NCBI GenBank assembly: GCA_026388545.1
Contig: JAPLJS010000107.1
Coordinates: forward strand, 1-64,000
DNA from: Deltaproteobacteria bacterium
GTDB lineage: Bacteria > Desulfobacterota > Syntrophia > Syntrophales > UBA2185
DNA: 64,000 nucleotides
Direction of reading: 5' to 3'
Positions 55,465 through 64,000 of the stretch are shown in pieces. Every line of letters starts with the position of its first letter. The first letter of the stretch is position 1. The notes under the pieces are model-generated. The model had not been told where the DNA came from. It made no database searches and saw only the letters and a list, made by a program, of their open reading frames with translations. The translations under genes and the position numbers were made by a program.

Positions 55465-56694
55465 ATGATCAACATTCCGTCGACATTAAAAATCTCCCTC
55501 CGTGCACTCAGGGTCAACAAGATGCGCTCGGCGCTTACCATGCTCGGGATTATCATCGGCGTGGGCGCAGTCATTGCCATGCTTGCCGTCGGCACAGGGG
55601 CGAGCGAGAGAATATCACAGCAGATTGCGAGCATCGGGAGCAACCTCATCATTATCCTTCCGGGAAGTACAACATCGGGCGGTCTGAGAATGGGATCGGG
55701 CGGCCAGCCCACCCTTACCAAGGACGATGCCGATGCCATCCTCAAGGAATGCTCGGCTGTTCAAGATGTGGCGCCCGTCCTCAACGGCGCCGCCCAGGTT
55801 GTCTACAGCAATCAGAACTGGTCGACAGGTGTTTACGGGACCACACCGGGTATGCTGAACATCAGAGACTGGCCGCTTGCTTCAGGGAGGCCCTTCACGG
55901 AGCAGGATGTAAGGAGCGCCACAAAGGTCTGTCTCCTGGGGATGACTGTTATGGAGAATCTCTTTGGAAGCATAGACCCGGTAGGCCAGGTCATCAGGAT
56001 AAAAAAGGTCCCCTTTACGGTGATTGGTGTCCTGGATCGGAAGGGTCAGTCCCCGCAGGGGCAGGATCAGGATGATACTATTTACATCCCCGTTACCACG
56101 GCACAGAAAAAGATATTCGGGACCACTTTCCCCGGTATGGTCCGTACCATTATGGTGAAGGCAAAAAGCTCGGAGGATCTGAATGCGGCGGAGAAACAGA
56201 TCATCGAATTGCTTCGGCAGAGGCACCATATCGGTCCGAAAAAGGATAATGACTTTACAGTACGCAACCTGACCCAGATTATGCAGGTGGCAGAGCAGTC
56301 GACAAAGGTGATGACCCTTCTTCTGGGCGCCATTGCCTCGGTATCGCTTCTGGTCGGCGGCATCGGGATCATGAACATCATGCTGGTCTCGGTGACGGAA
56401 CGGACAAGAGAAATCGGAATCAGGATGTCCGTCGGCGCCAAAACCTGGGATATCAGGCTGCAATTCATCATTGAGGCGCTCACCCTTTCTCTGATCGGCG
56501 GGATCATCGGAATTATCGCCGGTGTTACCGGCTCAAAAATTATTGCAGCATTTGCCGGCTGGTCCACCATCGTTTCACTGCTCTCCATATTTATGGCGTT
56601 CGGCTTTTCCGGACTCGTGGGAATATTCTTTGGATTTTACCCCGCCTACAAAGCCTCTCTTCTCAACCCCATAGATGCCCTGAGGTATGAGTAA
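55465..56694 (+). CDS. MacB-type permease (FtsX/MacB membrane subunit)
   Basis: A 409-residue inner-membrane protein with one N-terminal and three C-terminal hydrophobic segments and a large periplasmic MacB core between (about 50-270). The N terminus LRALRVNKMRSALTMLGIIIGVGAVIAML is diagnostic (quoted in part: RSALTMLGIIIGVGAV). FtsX-like segments MNIMLVSVTERTREIGIRMSVG and a PAYKASLLNPIDALRYE tail complete it. It pairs with the upstream ATPase. Substrate of the complete efflux pump is unknown. Confidence 0.94.
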   Translation: MINIPSTLKISLRALRVNKMRSALTMLGIIIGVGAVIAMLAVGTGASERISQQIASIGSNLIIILPGSTTSGGLRMGSGGQPTLTKDDADAILKECSAVQDVAPVLNGAAQVVYSNQNWSTGVYGTTPGMLNIRDWPLASGRPFTEQDVRSATKVCLLGMTVMENLFGSIDPVGQVIRIKKVPFTVIGVLDRKGQSPQGQDQDDTIYIPVTTAQKKIFGTTFPGMVRTIMVKAKSSEDLNAAEKQIIELLRQRHHIGPKKDNDFTVRNLTQIMQVAEQSTKVMTLLLGAIASVSLLVGGIGIMNIMLVSVTERTREIGIRMSVGAKTWDIRLQFIIEALTLSLIGGIIGIIAGVTGSKIIAAFAGWSTIVSLLSIFMAFGFSGLVGIFFGFYPAYKASLLNPIDALRYE

Positions 56695-56809
56695 ATATAC
56701 CTGGCATCAACATTCATGAGAGCCTTACAATCAAAAAATATTGGCTATTTTATATGAACTGTATTATACAAAAATGTATATTAGCTTTTAAAGTGCCAAT
56801 GAGGTGTGT

Positions 56810-58114
56810 ATGAGATTCGATATTGCGAAAGGCGGCAGTGGTCTGGTGTATGAAATACGACAGATCGTCAATGTGGCCAACAAGCTAAAAGAGTATGGCA
56901 TAGAAGTAACCTGGGAAAATATTGGCGACCCCATTCATAAAGGTGAAAAAATACCTGACTGGATGAAAGAGGTTCTCATTGAAATTCTCAGGGACGACCA
57001 TTCCTACGGATATTGTCCCACCAAAGGCGTGGACGAAACCCGTGAATTCCTCGCAGATCGCGTGAATAAAAAGGGAAACGTGCAGATAACCGCTGACGAT
57101 ATCGTATTTTTTAACGGTTTAGGTGATGCGATCGCCCGTGCTTATAGTTCCATCCGTGTGGATGCACGGATCATCATGCCTGAACCGACGTATTCAACCC
57201 ATCTCCTGGCGGAAGTTCTCCACGCCTCCTTCCCGCCGAATACCTACCGGATGAATCCGTATCGGGACTGGTCTCCGGATATCCGTGAACTCGAACAGAA
57301 AGTGCGAAGCCACAAAGCAATCGTCGGTATTCTGGTTATCAATCCGGACAATCCCACCGGTTTTGTGCATTCTCCGGAGACACTCAAACAGATTGTGGAT
57401 ATTGCCAAGGAGTATAACCTCTTCCTGATTTTTGATGAGACGTATATCAATATCGTCTACAACGGGAAAAAAACGGTGAACCTGGCAGATATCATCGAAG
57501 ATGTGCCCGGCATCAGCATGAAGGGCATCTCCAAAGAGTTCCCCTGGCCCGGCTCGCGGTGCGGCTGGATGGAAGTGTATAATATTCATAAAGACGAGAA
57601 GTTCAAGGACTACATCGATACCATAGTGAACCAGAAGATGTCGGAGGTCTGTTCCACGACATTGCCGCAGATGGCGATTCCGAAAATCATGACCCATCCG
57701 GAGTATCAGAAATACCTGGATGATCGTATCCGCCATTACGAAAGACTTTCCAACATCGCATACAATAGTCTCAAGGATGTTCCCTATCTCATTGTGAACA
57801 GGAGTAACGGTGCATTCTACATGTCGGTGGTTTTTAACGAGGCATCACTCAATGACAGGCAGAAGCTGCCTATTGAACAGCCTGATATCAAGAGGTATGT
57901 TGAAAAGCTGACGTCTGAAAGGATTGAGTTTGATAAACGGTTTGTTTATTACCTTTTAGGTTCCACAGGGATTTGCGTTGTGCCGCTGACGTCTTTCTTT
58001 ACATCCGTCCCCGGCTTCAGGATGACCTTGCTCGACAGGGACGAGGATAAATTTGAATATGTCATGAAAACCCTCGCCGAAAAAACAGTCGAGTACATAG
58101 AGTCTGCACATTAA
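56810..58114 (+). CDS. Class I/II PLP-dependent aminotransferase
   Basis: A 434-residue fold-type I aminotransferase from the ATG at 56810 (GAGG upstream; a GTG two codons earlier is open). It shows the PLP-binding layout: SYGYCPTKGVDETREFLA near 65, FFNGLGDAIARAYSS, INPDNPTGF near 177 (the conserved NPxNPTG motif), FDETYI near 205, and the Schiff-base lysine in SMKGISKEFPWPGSRCGW near 235. The C-terminal RMTLL gives the carboxylate-binding arginine. The amino-acid substrate is not evident; nearest known relatives include alanine/aspartate-type enzymes. It is a single gene downstream of the efflux operon. Confidence 0.9.
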   Translation: MRFDIAKGGSGLVYEIRQIVNVANKLKEYGIEVTWENIGDPIHKGEKIPDWMKEVLIEILRDDHSYGYCPTKGVDETREFLADRVNKKGNVQITADDIVFFNGLGDAIARAYSSIRVDARIIMPEPTYSTHLLAEVLHASFPPNTYRMNPYRDWSPDIRELEQKVRSHKAIVGILVINPDNPTGFVHSPETLKQIVDIAKEYNLFLIFDETYINIVYNGKKTVNLADIIEDVPGISMKGISKEFPWPGSRCGWMEVYNIHKDEKFKDYIDTIVNQKMSEVCSTTLPQMAIPKIMTHPEYQKYLDDRIRHYERLSNIAYNSLKDVPYLIVNRSNGAFYMSVVFNEASLNDRQKLPIEQPDIKRYVEKLTSERIEFDKRFVYYLLGSTGICVVPLTSFFTSVPGFRMTLLDRDEDKFEYVMKTLAEKTVEYIESAH

Positions 58115-58140
58115 TACCCTACAATGATAGAGAAATGCCG

Positions 58141-58214
58141 GGTTCATCAGGTTCATGCGTACTTTTGAGTTGATAATCTGTTGAATTGAGCATTGACTGA
58201 CTTCACCTACAAGT
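58141..58214 (+). repeat. ~75-bp repeat copy 2
   Basis: Matches 50280-50353 almost base for base, with GGTTCATCAGGTTCATGCG at its start and CTGACTTCACCTACAAGT at its end. It sits between the aminotransferase gene and the lipoprotein gene. Confidence 0.85.
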
Positions 58215-58356
58215 TAACGGTTTTCGATTTGGGATTGAGGTGAGGATTACCAATTAAACTATGTGTTCTACTATGGTTTCATCAGATCCATAGTCAGAGC
58301 AGGGAGGCATCCTTTTTTTCTTGTCTGGCATGATTTACAGAGGATTTATAGGGACA

Positions 58357-58839
58357 TTATTGTCTTACCGCATACATAACTTCGCTGACAAACTTTCCCG
58401 CGATTCTGTCATCTAAATCAGAAAACAATGCCACACCCGAAACTGTTCGATAACTTGAATCTATCGTGTATTGACCTACAATTTTATCTTCATAATAAAT
58501 AACCACTTCACCGGATATCTTTCCGGGAGGAGCTAAAGGCCCTATGAAAACGGTTGCGGCAGCCGATGCCGTTTCAACTTTCGTGATCTTGATGGAGAGT
58601 CTTACCGACTTTGAATCTGTCTCCCACCATCCTTTATCATCAAGATATTCCTGTATTTTCTTTTTTATCAGAGGGAGTAAGTTGTCTGGTGCGTTTACCC
58701 CTTGAGCATAAGTGACCTCATACTGAATTGGGATGTAATGAACGGACGGCGTTGTGGGCTGCGTTGTTGTTATCCGACTTGCACATGCCGATATTAAAAT
58801 TAATAAACTCAATGCCAATAAGATCAATAATCGTTTCAT
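58357..58839 (-). CDS. Small lipoprotein, DUF4410-like
   Basis: A 160-residue-type lipoprotein from the ATG at 58839 with GGGGGG-rich ribosome-binding site upstream; a start nine codons earlier is open. A lipobox LISAC places the lipidated cysteine at residue 19. The rest is an alpha/beta domain (about 30-160) with SVRLSIKITKVETAS and GEVVIYYEDKIVGQYTIDS, resembling periplasmic DUF4410/DUF4136-type proteins. Function unknown. It lies 20 bp after a small membrane protein gene. Confidence 0.65.
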   Translation of the reverse strand: MKRLLILLALSLLILISACASRITTTQPTTPSVHYIPIQYEVTYAQGVNAPDNLLPLIKKKIQEYLDDKGWWETDSKSVRLSIKITKVETASAAATVFIGPLAPPGKISGEVVIYYEDKIVGQYTIDSSYRTVSGVALFSDLDDRIAGKFVSEVMYAVRQ

Positions 58840-58859
58840 ATTGCCCCCCATTACATGCT

Positions 58860-59366
58860 TTAGCAATCCATATTCTTTCGAATCTCTGCAATGACCTCAA
58901 TATTCCGATCCCTGTCTCTTGACCACACTAATGCGAACGCCAGCGAAAGTGCCGTGATACCCGCAATCCTCAGAGCGCACTCTGCGACGATTGGCAATCC
59001 TGAATTGGTCAATGCTGACCAAGCGAAAGCGTAGCTTCCAACCATCAGCATGAGCTTCATATAGGACGCGAAGCTCATATACCACGATGCTCCACCTCCA
59101 GAAACTACGGGGTTTTCGAGCTTCTGCATGTTTAGGACAGCGCGTCTCTCATAGAACTTGAGGGAAGATACGTGAACGAAGACAGCAAGAGAAAAGAGCG
59201 CCAGCATGAGATAAGCGAGGTTCCCCAACGGGTGGGGGAGGTTATGAAGTTTTTCGACTCCCAGCCCGACGATGCCAATATAGGCGAACGGCACGTACCA
59301 CAGTTGAGATGAATACCACCTTGATCTTTGGTTTAGCTCCTTCCACGTTTCTTTATCGTCAACCAT
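58860..59366 (-). CDS. Four-segment membrane protein of unknown function
   Basis: A 168-residue inner-membrane protein with four hydrophobic segments (about 25-42, 48-65, 100-118, 128-145) and charged ends. No domain recognised. It precedes the lipoprotein gene by 20 bp, so they may be co-transcribed and act together at the envelope. Confidence 0.6.
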   Translation of the reverse strand: MVDDKETWKELNQRSRWYSSQLWYVPFAYIGIVGLGVEKLHNLPHPLGNLAYLMLALFSLAVFVHVSSLKFYERRAVLNMQKLENPVVSGGGASWYMSFASYMKLMLMVGSYAFAWSALTNSGLPIVAECALRIAGITALSLAFALVWSRDRDRNIEVIAEIRKNMDC

Positions 59367-59787
59367 AAATGCCTCCCCCGCGCATCTAACTACTGATTAT
59401 ATGGTTTCCGCAAAATACAAGTTTAGTTGATCATCAATAGATGTCTGACAATTTCCTCAAACATCTCTAAAATTTTGAAGATTACGATACGAACTCTACA
59501 CATTCCTATGGGGCATGTCAAATATTGACTTCAGGAAGAAACAAATGACCCCAAGTGGTTAGAAGAATTGTCTGTCAGCGTGTGCGCATTTCAGCCAGCA
59601 TTCAAGGGCTTGGTCAAATCATCCTAACTCTAGCTTTGTATTTGCCATACTCAACTCCAACCGCATGCAATTTCCCTTTTCCCTTGACAGAACCACTCTG
59701 CCCTTCTAATGTCACAATCGCACGATTTATCATACAGAGCAAAAGGATGGACAGCCATGACCCGGTGCGGCGGGAAGAACAGAGAGC
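59367..59787. other. 421-bp gap, nothing recognised
   Basis: Upstream region of the protease gene. A short plus-strand frame (59555-59791) runs into the protease start but has no domain and is not called. No promoter, RNA or repeat stands out that I can support. Confidence 0.5.
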
Positions 59788-61917
59788 ATGAGCATGTGCG
59801 ATAGAAGAGTCGAAAACATCTCAGGAAGCGCCCCTGGAGACAATCACCGTAGCCGCTTCAGCAGCAAGGGAAGGTTCTGTTTCCGGAAGCTGCTGCTTCT
59901 GTTGTTGCTCCTGCTGTTACCCGTTTCCTCACTGGCCGAAAACCTTACCTGCAACCGCCTGTCCATGCTGATGGAAGGGTTCCTAGCCAACCACTACGCG
60001 ATGAAGAATATGACCGGGGAGATCAGGACTCACGCTGTCGACCAAATGATCAAGAGTCTTGATCCCTCTAAAACGCTGCTATATGAGTCCGATTTGGAAA
60101 GGTGGAGGCCAGTTCTGCAAGACTGGTTTGTAAGCATGAAAGCGGGCGACTGTGCAACGCTGCAGCAGGTTTACAACGTGCTCGTCGAGCGGGTTCGTGA
60201 GAACGAGGCCATTGTCAAAAAGATTCTGGGGCCAGACTACCGAATCGACGAGACGGTGGAGCTGAACATCAACGTAGACAAGCGCCCCTATGTAAAGACG
60301 GAGGTGGAAAAGCAGGAGCTCCTGAGAAAGGTCGTGCAATTCCAGATCGAAAACGCCCTGCTGGCAGGTGTCGATTTGGCGGAAGCTAAAAAGCAGCAGA
60401 TTCACAAGTATGAGCTACAGACGATGCGGGTGGTCGAGCATAATCCCGAAAAGCTCATTACGAGCGCAGCCAAGGCCTTTGCCCTGGCTCTGGACCCCCA
60501 CAGTTCCTACCTGTCCCCGGAAAACATGGAGGACTTCCGCATTCTGATGCAACTGTCCCTCGAGGGAATCGGCGCCTCTCTCAGTAATGAAAACGGGTTC
60601 ACCATCATCGAGGAGTTGATTCCCGGGGGAGGCGCAGAACGCTCGGGCCTGCTGAAGCCGAAGGACAAGATCATCGCCGTGGCCCAAGAAGGGGAAAAGC
60701 CCGTTAATGTCATCGACATGGACCTGCGCGACATTATCAAGATGATCCGCGGCAAGAAAGGCACGCAGGTAACCCTGACAATTCTGCGGCAGGCGGAACG
60801 CACGTACCGCTTCGACATCACTATCATGCGCGACAAGGTCGACATCAAGGAGCAGGAGGCCAAGATCTACTACGAGACAAGGACAGTAGGCAGCAGGCAG
60901 TACCTCTTCGGTGTGATAGATCTTCCTTCCTTCTATGGTGACGAGAGGGGGAATAAGTCCTGTTATGAAGACGTGAAAAAACTTCTCGCGGAGGCCAGGC
61001 GTAAGCATGTCGATGGAATCATGCTGGACCTGTCACGCAACGGGGGAGGCCTGCTCAAGGAGGCGGTGCGCCTTGCCGGCCTTTTTCTTGGCAAGGGCGG
61101 AATCGTGGCGACCAAGGACAGCAACGAGCAGGTGACTATTCTTGCCAATGGTTCAGCCGCATCGGGGACGGAAGGCGACAAGCGCAATATGATTACATTC
61201 CCCGCGGAAGACCCCCACGAGCTCTACACGGGTCCTCTTGTCGTACTGACGAGCCGCCTGAGCGCATCAGCCAGCGAGATCGTGGCGGGTGCTCTCAAAG
61301 ACTACCATCGTGCTGTGATCGTCGGGTCGGACCATACCTTCGGCAAGGGGTCCGTGCAGGTGCTGATGCCCCTGCCCTGGGATCTGGGCGGCATGACAGT
61401 CACCACGGAGATGTATTTCCTGCCCGGCGGCAATTCCACACAGAAGATGGGCGTCGAAGCGAATGTAAAGCTGCCTATCTGGTTCATTCTCGAAGATATT
61501 GGTGAAATGGCGCTGGATTACCCGCTTCCGGCCCAGGCAATCACGCCCTTCCTCGGCATCCAGGGAAACACCGCGCCGCTCTGGAAAACTGTGGAGCAGC
61601 CCATGCTCGCGGAGCTGGCAGCAAGGTCCAAGGCCCGGGTCACCAAAGACGCGAAGTTCGCCGAGATCATCAAGAACAACAAAGAGGCCGTCGGCAAGAA
61701 GGGTGTTATCCGGCTTGCCGACTTACGCAAGGAGATGGAGAAGGAAAGCGGCGGCAAGAAGAAGGAGACGCTTCCTGAGGTTAAGCAGAAAGCCCGAAAC
61801 CAGTATGCTCCTTTCGTGAACGAGAGCATCAATGTTTTACTCGATATGGTGACGCTGGGGTCAACCCTGCCTGTGCCGCCGGCGCTTCATGCCGAGACGG
61901 GTATGTCCGGACGTTGA
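59788..61917 (+). CDS. C-terminal processing protease of the Prc/Tsp type (S41)
   Basis: An exported serine protease of 709 residues that degrades or trims envelope proteins. A basic N-terminal extension is followed by a ten-leucine signal segment (residues 35-45). The Tsp N-terminal region comes next, then a PDZ domain (about 255-340, GIGASLSNENGFTIIEELIPGGGAERSGL) and the S41 catalytic domain. The SASASE motif is at residues 492-497 and the catalytic lysine in TFGKGSVQ at K520. A C-terminal DUF3340-like region completes the Prc layout. All catalytic residues are present. It lies between copies of the repeat family. Confidence 0.93.
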   Translation: MSMCDRRVENISGSAPGDNHRSRFSSKGRFCFRKLLLLLLLLLLPVSSLAENLTCNRLSMLMEGFLANHYAMKNMTGEIRTHAVDQMIKSLDPSKTLLYESDLERWRPVLQDWFVSMKAGDCATLQQVYNVLVERVRENEAIVKKILGPDYRIDETVELNINVDKRPYVKTEVEKQELLRKVVQFQIENALLAGVDLAEAKKQQIHKYELQTMRVVEHNPEKLITSAAKAFALALDPHSSYLSPENMEDFRILMQLSLEGIGASLSNENGFTIIEELIPGGGAERSGLLKPKDKIIAVAQEGEKPVNVIDMDLRDIIKMIRGKKGTQVTLTILRQAERTYRFDITIMRDKVDIKEQEAKIYYETRTVGSRQYLFGVIDLPSFYGDERGNKSCYEDVKKLLAEARRKHVDGIMLDLSRNGGGLLKEAVRLAGLFLGKGGIVATKDSNEQVTILANGSAASGTEGDKRNMITFPAEDPHELYTGPLVVLTSRLSASASEIVAGALKDYHRAVIVGSDHTFGKGSVQVLMPLPWDLGGMTVTTEMYFLPGGNSTQKMGVEANVKLPIWFILEDIGEMALDYPLPAQAITPFLGIQGNTAPLWKTVEQPMLAELAARSKARVTKDAKFAEIIKNNKEAVGKKGVIRLADLRKEMEKESGGKKKETLPEVKQKARNQYAPFVNESINVLLDMVTLGSTLPVPPALHAETGMSGR

Positions 61918-61937
61918 ACAAGGAAGAGTTGTCGTTG

Positions 61938-61962
61938 ATGTCACCTACAAGTAAACGATTTT
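61938..61962 (+). repeat. Tail fragment of the ~75-bp repeat
   Basis: GATGTCACCTACAAGTAAACG matches the tail of the copies at 50280 and 58141 (TCACCTACAAGTTAACG in the latter). It sits 20 bp after the protease stop codon and 60 bp before the FRG gene end. Confidence 0.55.
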
Positions 61963-62024
61963 GGAATTACTTGCTGTTTGCGAATTACGGTTTGAAAGCA
62001 ATTAATCAAGTGCCATAACTCTTT

Positions 62025-62804
62025 TTATATTTGCGGAATTTCAAGCTTCATGTTTGCATTCATACATGCTCCATAAAGATCGGGAAAAAGAGAAGCATGA
62101 TTTATATTCATTCTTGCCAGAGACTTAAGACATGCTACTCGATCATCATTCGGAATCTCAATGCGCACAAGTGTGACTTTGGATTGATCAGGGGGGAAAT
62201 GCTGTTCAATCCATGATTTGATCTCAAAAAAGCCCGAGCATTTACTGAAAAGTCCGGATTGTGAAAGAAGACGAGCATTCTCGTCAGATAATGGGTTGAA
62301 AAATGTTATCAATTCCTCAGTTTTACCTAATTTTTCTAATTCGTCACTTTTATCGGTGACCGAATTTTTATTTAGCATCCATACAATGCGTGTATCTGTT
62401 TTAGAAGAAGTATCATCCTCTTCTGAAAATGCAAAAAAAAGTGCCACGTACGGTGATGCTGTCCAGTCCAATAGTGGTGTGGATAGCCCATTGTGTTGCC
62501 CAAGAGCCCATAAAGCATCGTCATCTTTTAAATCAGGTGGATTGGGGCCACGCCTCCCACGGATTGCATAGCGAAAATGCTCTAAATGTTTTGTGGTTTT
62601 TTCTTTCTTGGCGGGATCTTGTTTTAGTTTTCTTGTTAATGTGGGCTCTAGAAGCCAAGTGTTAATGCGATGCCCACGAAAGACATAGTGAGGGTAGTCA
62701 AGCAACTCAGTGACGACCTCGTTAAATTCAGTCCAAGTATTCAGACGGACTTCTTTTTGACCGTGGGGCCGGTCAGTAATTTTTCCAGGTAGAGATACCA
62801 CCAT
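62025..62804 (-). CDS. FRG-domain protein
   Basis: A 259-residue protein with the FRG domain (Phe-Arg-Gly motif F42-R43-G44 in YVFRGH) and its other conserved block, GQHNGLSTPLLDWTASPYVALFFAF (near 102-126, quoted in part). The domain occurs in phage-defence-associated and accessory proteins; its biochemical activity is not known. Low GC and the neighbourhood of the restriction-like genes suggest an accessory, possibly defence, role. It reads as a stand-alone gene. Confidence 0.85.
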   Translation of the reverse strand: MVVSLPGKITDRPHGQKEVRLNTWTEFNEVVTELLDYPHYVFRGHRINTWLLEPTLTRKLKQDPAKKEKTTKHLEHFRYAIRGRRGPNPPDLKDDDALWALGQHNGLSTPLLDWTASPYVALFFAFSEEDDTSSKTDTRIVWMLNKNSVTDKSDELEKLGKTEELITFFNPLSDENARLLSQSGLFSKCSGFFEIKSWIEQHFPPDQSKVTLVRIEIPNDDRVACLKSLARMNINHASLFPDLYGACMNANMKLEIPQI

Positions 62805-63086
62805 TTATCTATCCTCCCATGCATATTAATTTAACTACTTACAATAATGACATCGCATAATGATTTTGATTTGTCGCTGTTTACAGTGATACACATTATC
62901 GATTTAAAGAAAGTCTACTAAAATCGCCGTATGCTCTCTTTCAGGAAGGACTTGATACAAATGCCTGAATTTTCTTTTTTTTGCAAGCCTCAAATCATCT
63001 TAATCGCTGTCTACACCTACGAGTCAAGCATACAAAATTTAATGAAATGTTGAGAATTACAATTTGAAATCGAGTAACATTGCGGG

Positions 63087-63509
63087 TCAGCGGGAGCCAG
63101 ATTTATTGGCAATCCGTTGCAACCGCTGGTTAGACCCTCGAAAATACTCATTTACGACCTTCTCTAACTTATAGTCATCCAATGAGTTTCGGTTTATCTT
63201 CGGAAGATGATCTTTCGGAATAAGGAAGATTTTTGTGTCATCCAGCTTCAGCGTTCGATCATATCCACGGAGGTAAACTATGGCCAAAAGGTCATATATT
63301 TTCTTTTTTCCCGGCAACTTGGGGAAAGTGCCTTTGGCGGTTGTTTTTACTTGAATAAGCCTAATCTGCCTACCTTTTAATGCCACTAGGTCATTACCAG
63401 AATCTTTAATTGGTGGGGCTGCTTGAATTTTGTATTGAAGGAGCCGCAGCTGTACTAACAATTCCCCAATTGTCCCGATCATCATTTTTTCATCGATAGG
63501 ATTTGCCAT
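63087..63509 (-). CDS. PD-(D/E)XK nuclease-like protein
   Basis: A 140-residue protein from the ATG at 63509 with AAGGAA upstream; an upstream start at 63581 adds 24 residues. The pattern E16 (TIGELLVQLRLLQ), D40 (GNDLVAL) and Q53-x-K55 (LIQVKTTAKG) is the layout of the small PD-(D/E)XK fold used by Holliday-junction-type and intron-associated nucleases. No partner identified. Low GC. Separated from the FRG gene by about 280 bp. Confidence 0.7.
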   Translation of the reverse strand: MANPIDEKMMIGTIGELLVQLRLLQYKIQAAPPIKDSGNDLVALKGRQIRLIQVKTTAKGTFPKLPGKKKIYDLLAIVYLRGYDRTLKLDDTKIFLIPKDHLPKINRNSLDDYKLEKVVNEYFRGSNQRLQRIANKSGSR

Positions 63510-63756
63510 GTCATTAATTCCTTTGGGTCTAACAATTCTGTCGAAAAAAGCCCTTTTGCGTAAATGTAGTATTCCGATCATCTCGGGTTTTTCAGATTGT
63601 CAATTTAGCTGTGCTGATTCATTTTTCCAGCGGTGCACCATTCCATTTCATTCAATCCATGAAGCCGCCGGATCTTTTTTCCTTTCGAGCGCCTCTCCCA
63701 TATTCCATCACCTCAGGCAAATCCCAACCTGTTAGTTAGTAAAATATGTTTGGGGA

Positions 63757-64000
63757 TCACAACCTTTCTGTTTCTGGCTTCTTATCTCCGAGACATTTAA
63801 TAAAATCTTCCCAAGTTACATTCGATTCTACTTTATCCGGTTCTGTTTCACAGAATAAGTTCCAGATTCCACTATTTATCATAGTTTTGACAACGTTCGT
63901 TGCGCTTCTTTTGCCTATATTCATTGTGAGATAATCAGTGACCTTGTTCCATCTATCATCAATTGCCCTCTGCTTAGGTTCTGCATTTTTAAATTCCTTT
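63757..64000 (-). CDS. C-terminal part of an unidentified protein (runs off the right edge)
   Basis: A minus-strand frame is open from the right edge to a TGA at 63757-63759, giving the last 80 residues: ...DDRWNKVTDYLTMNIGKRS and ending KKPETERL. AT-rich, with good codon character, and no domain recognised. The start lies outside the window. It shares strand and composition with the two accessory genes before it. Confidence 0.6.
   Translation of the reverse strand, partial: KEFKNAEPKQRAIDDRWNKVTDYLTMNIGKRSATNVVKTMINSGIWNLFCETEPDKVESNVTWEDFIKCLGDKKPETERL

Noticed and set aside
59555-59791. A 78-codon plus-strand frame before the protease
   Set aside because: No domain, no ribosome-binding site and no conserved character visible; kept as non-coding.

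Overview
The window reads as a chromosomal segment of an anaerobic, Gram-negative deltaproteobacterium-like organism, probably of the Syntrophales (Syntrophus/Smithella) type. This is inference from gene content: a fatty-acid beta-oxidation cluster, an ADP-forming acyl-CoA synthetase, a branched-chain amino-acid ABC transporter, radical-SAM ThiH, a cobamide-assembly operon, outer-membrane secretion and efflux systems, and many intergenic palindromic repeats. No rRNA, tRNA or CRISPR array was found.

Layout. 1-8.3 kb (minus) is a two-partner secretion locus: an FhaC/ShlB-type outer-membrane transporter followed by a very large filamentous-haemagglutinin-type adhesin with 26 GLUG repeats. The adhesin frame is broken by an 86-bp tandem duplication, and its downstream part runs off the left edge. 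8.5-11.1 kb (minus) holds a BtuF-like binding protein, an EamA permease and a DnaJ-domain protein. A secreted HAD-like protein follows, then the thiamine thiazole operon thiS-thiG-thiH-thiE with a TPP riboswitch, an attenuator and a near-consensus promoter (12.1-15.3 kb). 15.4-24.3 kb carries a coiled-coil lipoprotein, an RlmL-type rRNA methyltransferase, a DUF433/DUF5615 toxin-antitoxin-like pair, a FlgT-N/coiled-coil/DUF1566 envelope protein, a small DUF4258/DUF2283 pair inside 140-bp direct repeats, an ABC-F (Uup) ATPase and a GIY-YIG protein.

24.3-33.4 kb has livFGMHK with a YjbQ protein and an MFS carrier upstream, divergent from a fused ADP-forming acyl-CoA synthetase. 33.4-37 kb is a low-GC accessory zone: a cereblon-like CULT-domain protein, a DUF4124-C39 peptidase-like protein, two orphan small genes, a ribbon-helix-helix/PilZ fusion and four copies of a 17-bp motif. 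37.3-40.1 kb is a cobalamin-riboswitch-controlled cobU-cobT-cobS operon. 40.1-47.1 kb (minus) encodes beta-oxidation: thiolase, FadB/FadJ-type bifunctional enzyme, acyl-CoA ligase and an acyl-CoA dehydrogenase fused to an SCP2 domain. A type ISP-like restriction-modification protein precedes it.

50.2-64 kb mixes a TolC-MacA-MacB efflux operon and an aminotransferase with accessory genes: an AT-rich membrane protein between inverted repeats, a lipoprotein, a Tsp/Prc protease, an FRG-domain protein, a PD-(D/E)XK-like protein and a truncated gene at the right edge. A roughly 75-bp repeat family recurs at the borders of these accessory segments.

The strongest candidates for something new are the CULT-domain protein, the RHH-PilZ fusion with its neighbouring 17-bp motif copies, and the repeat-bounded gene segments.
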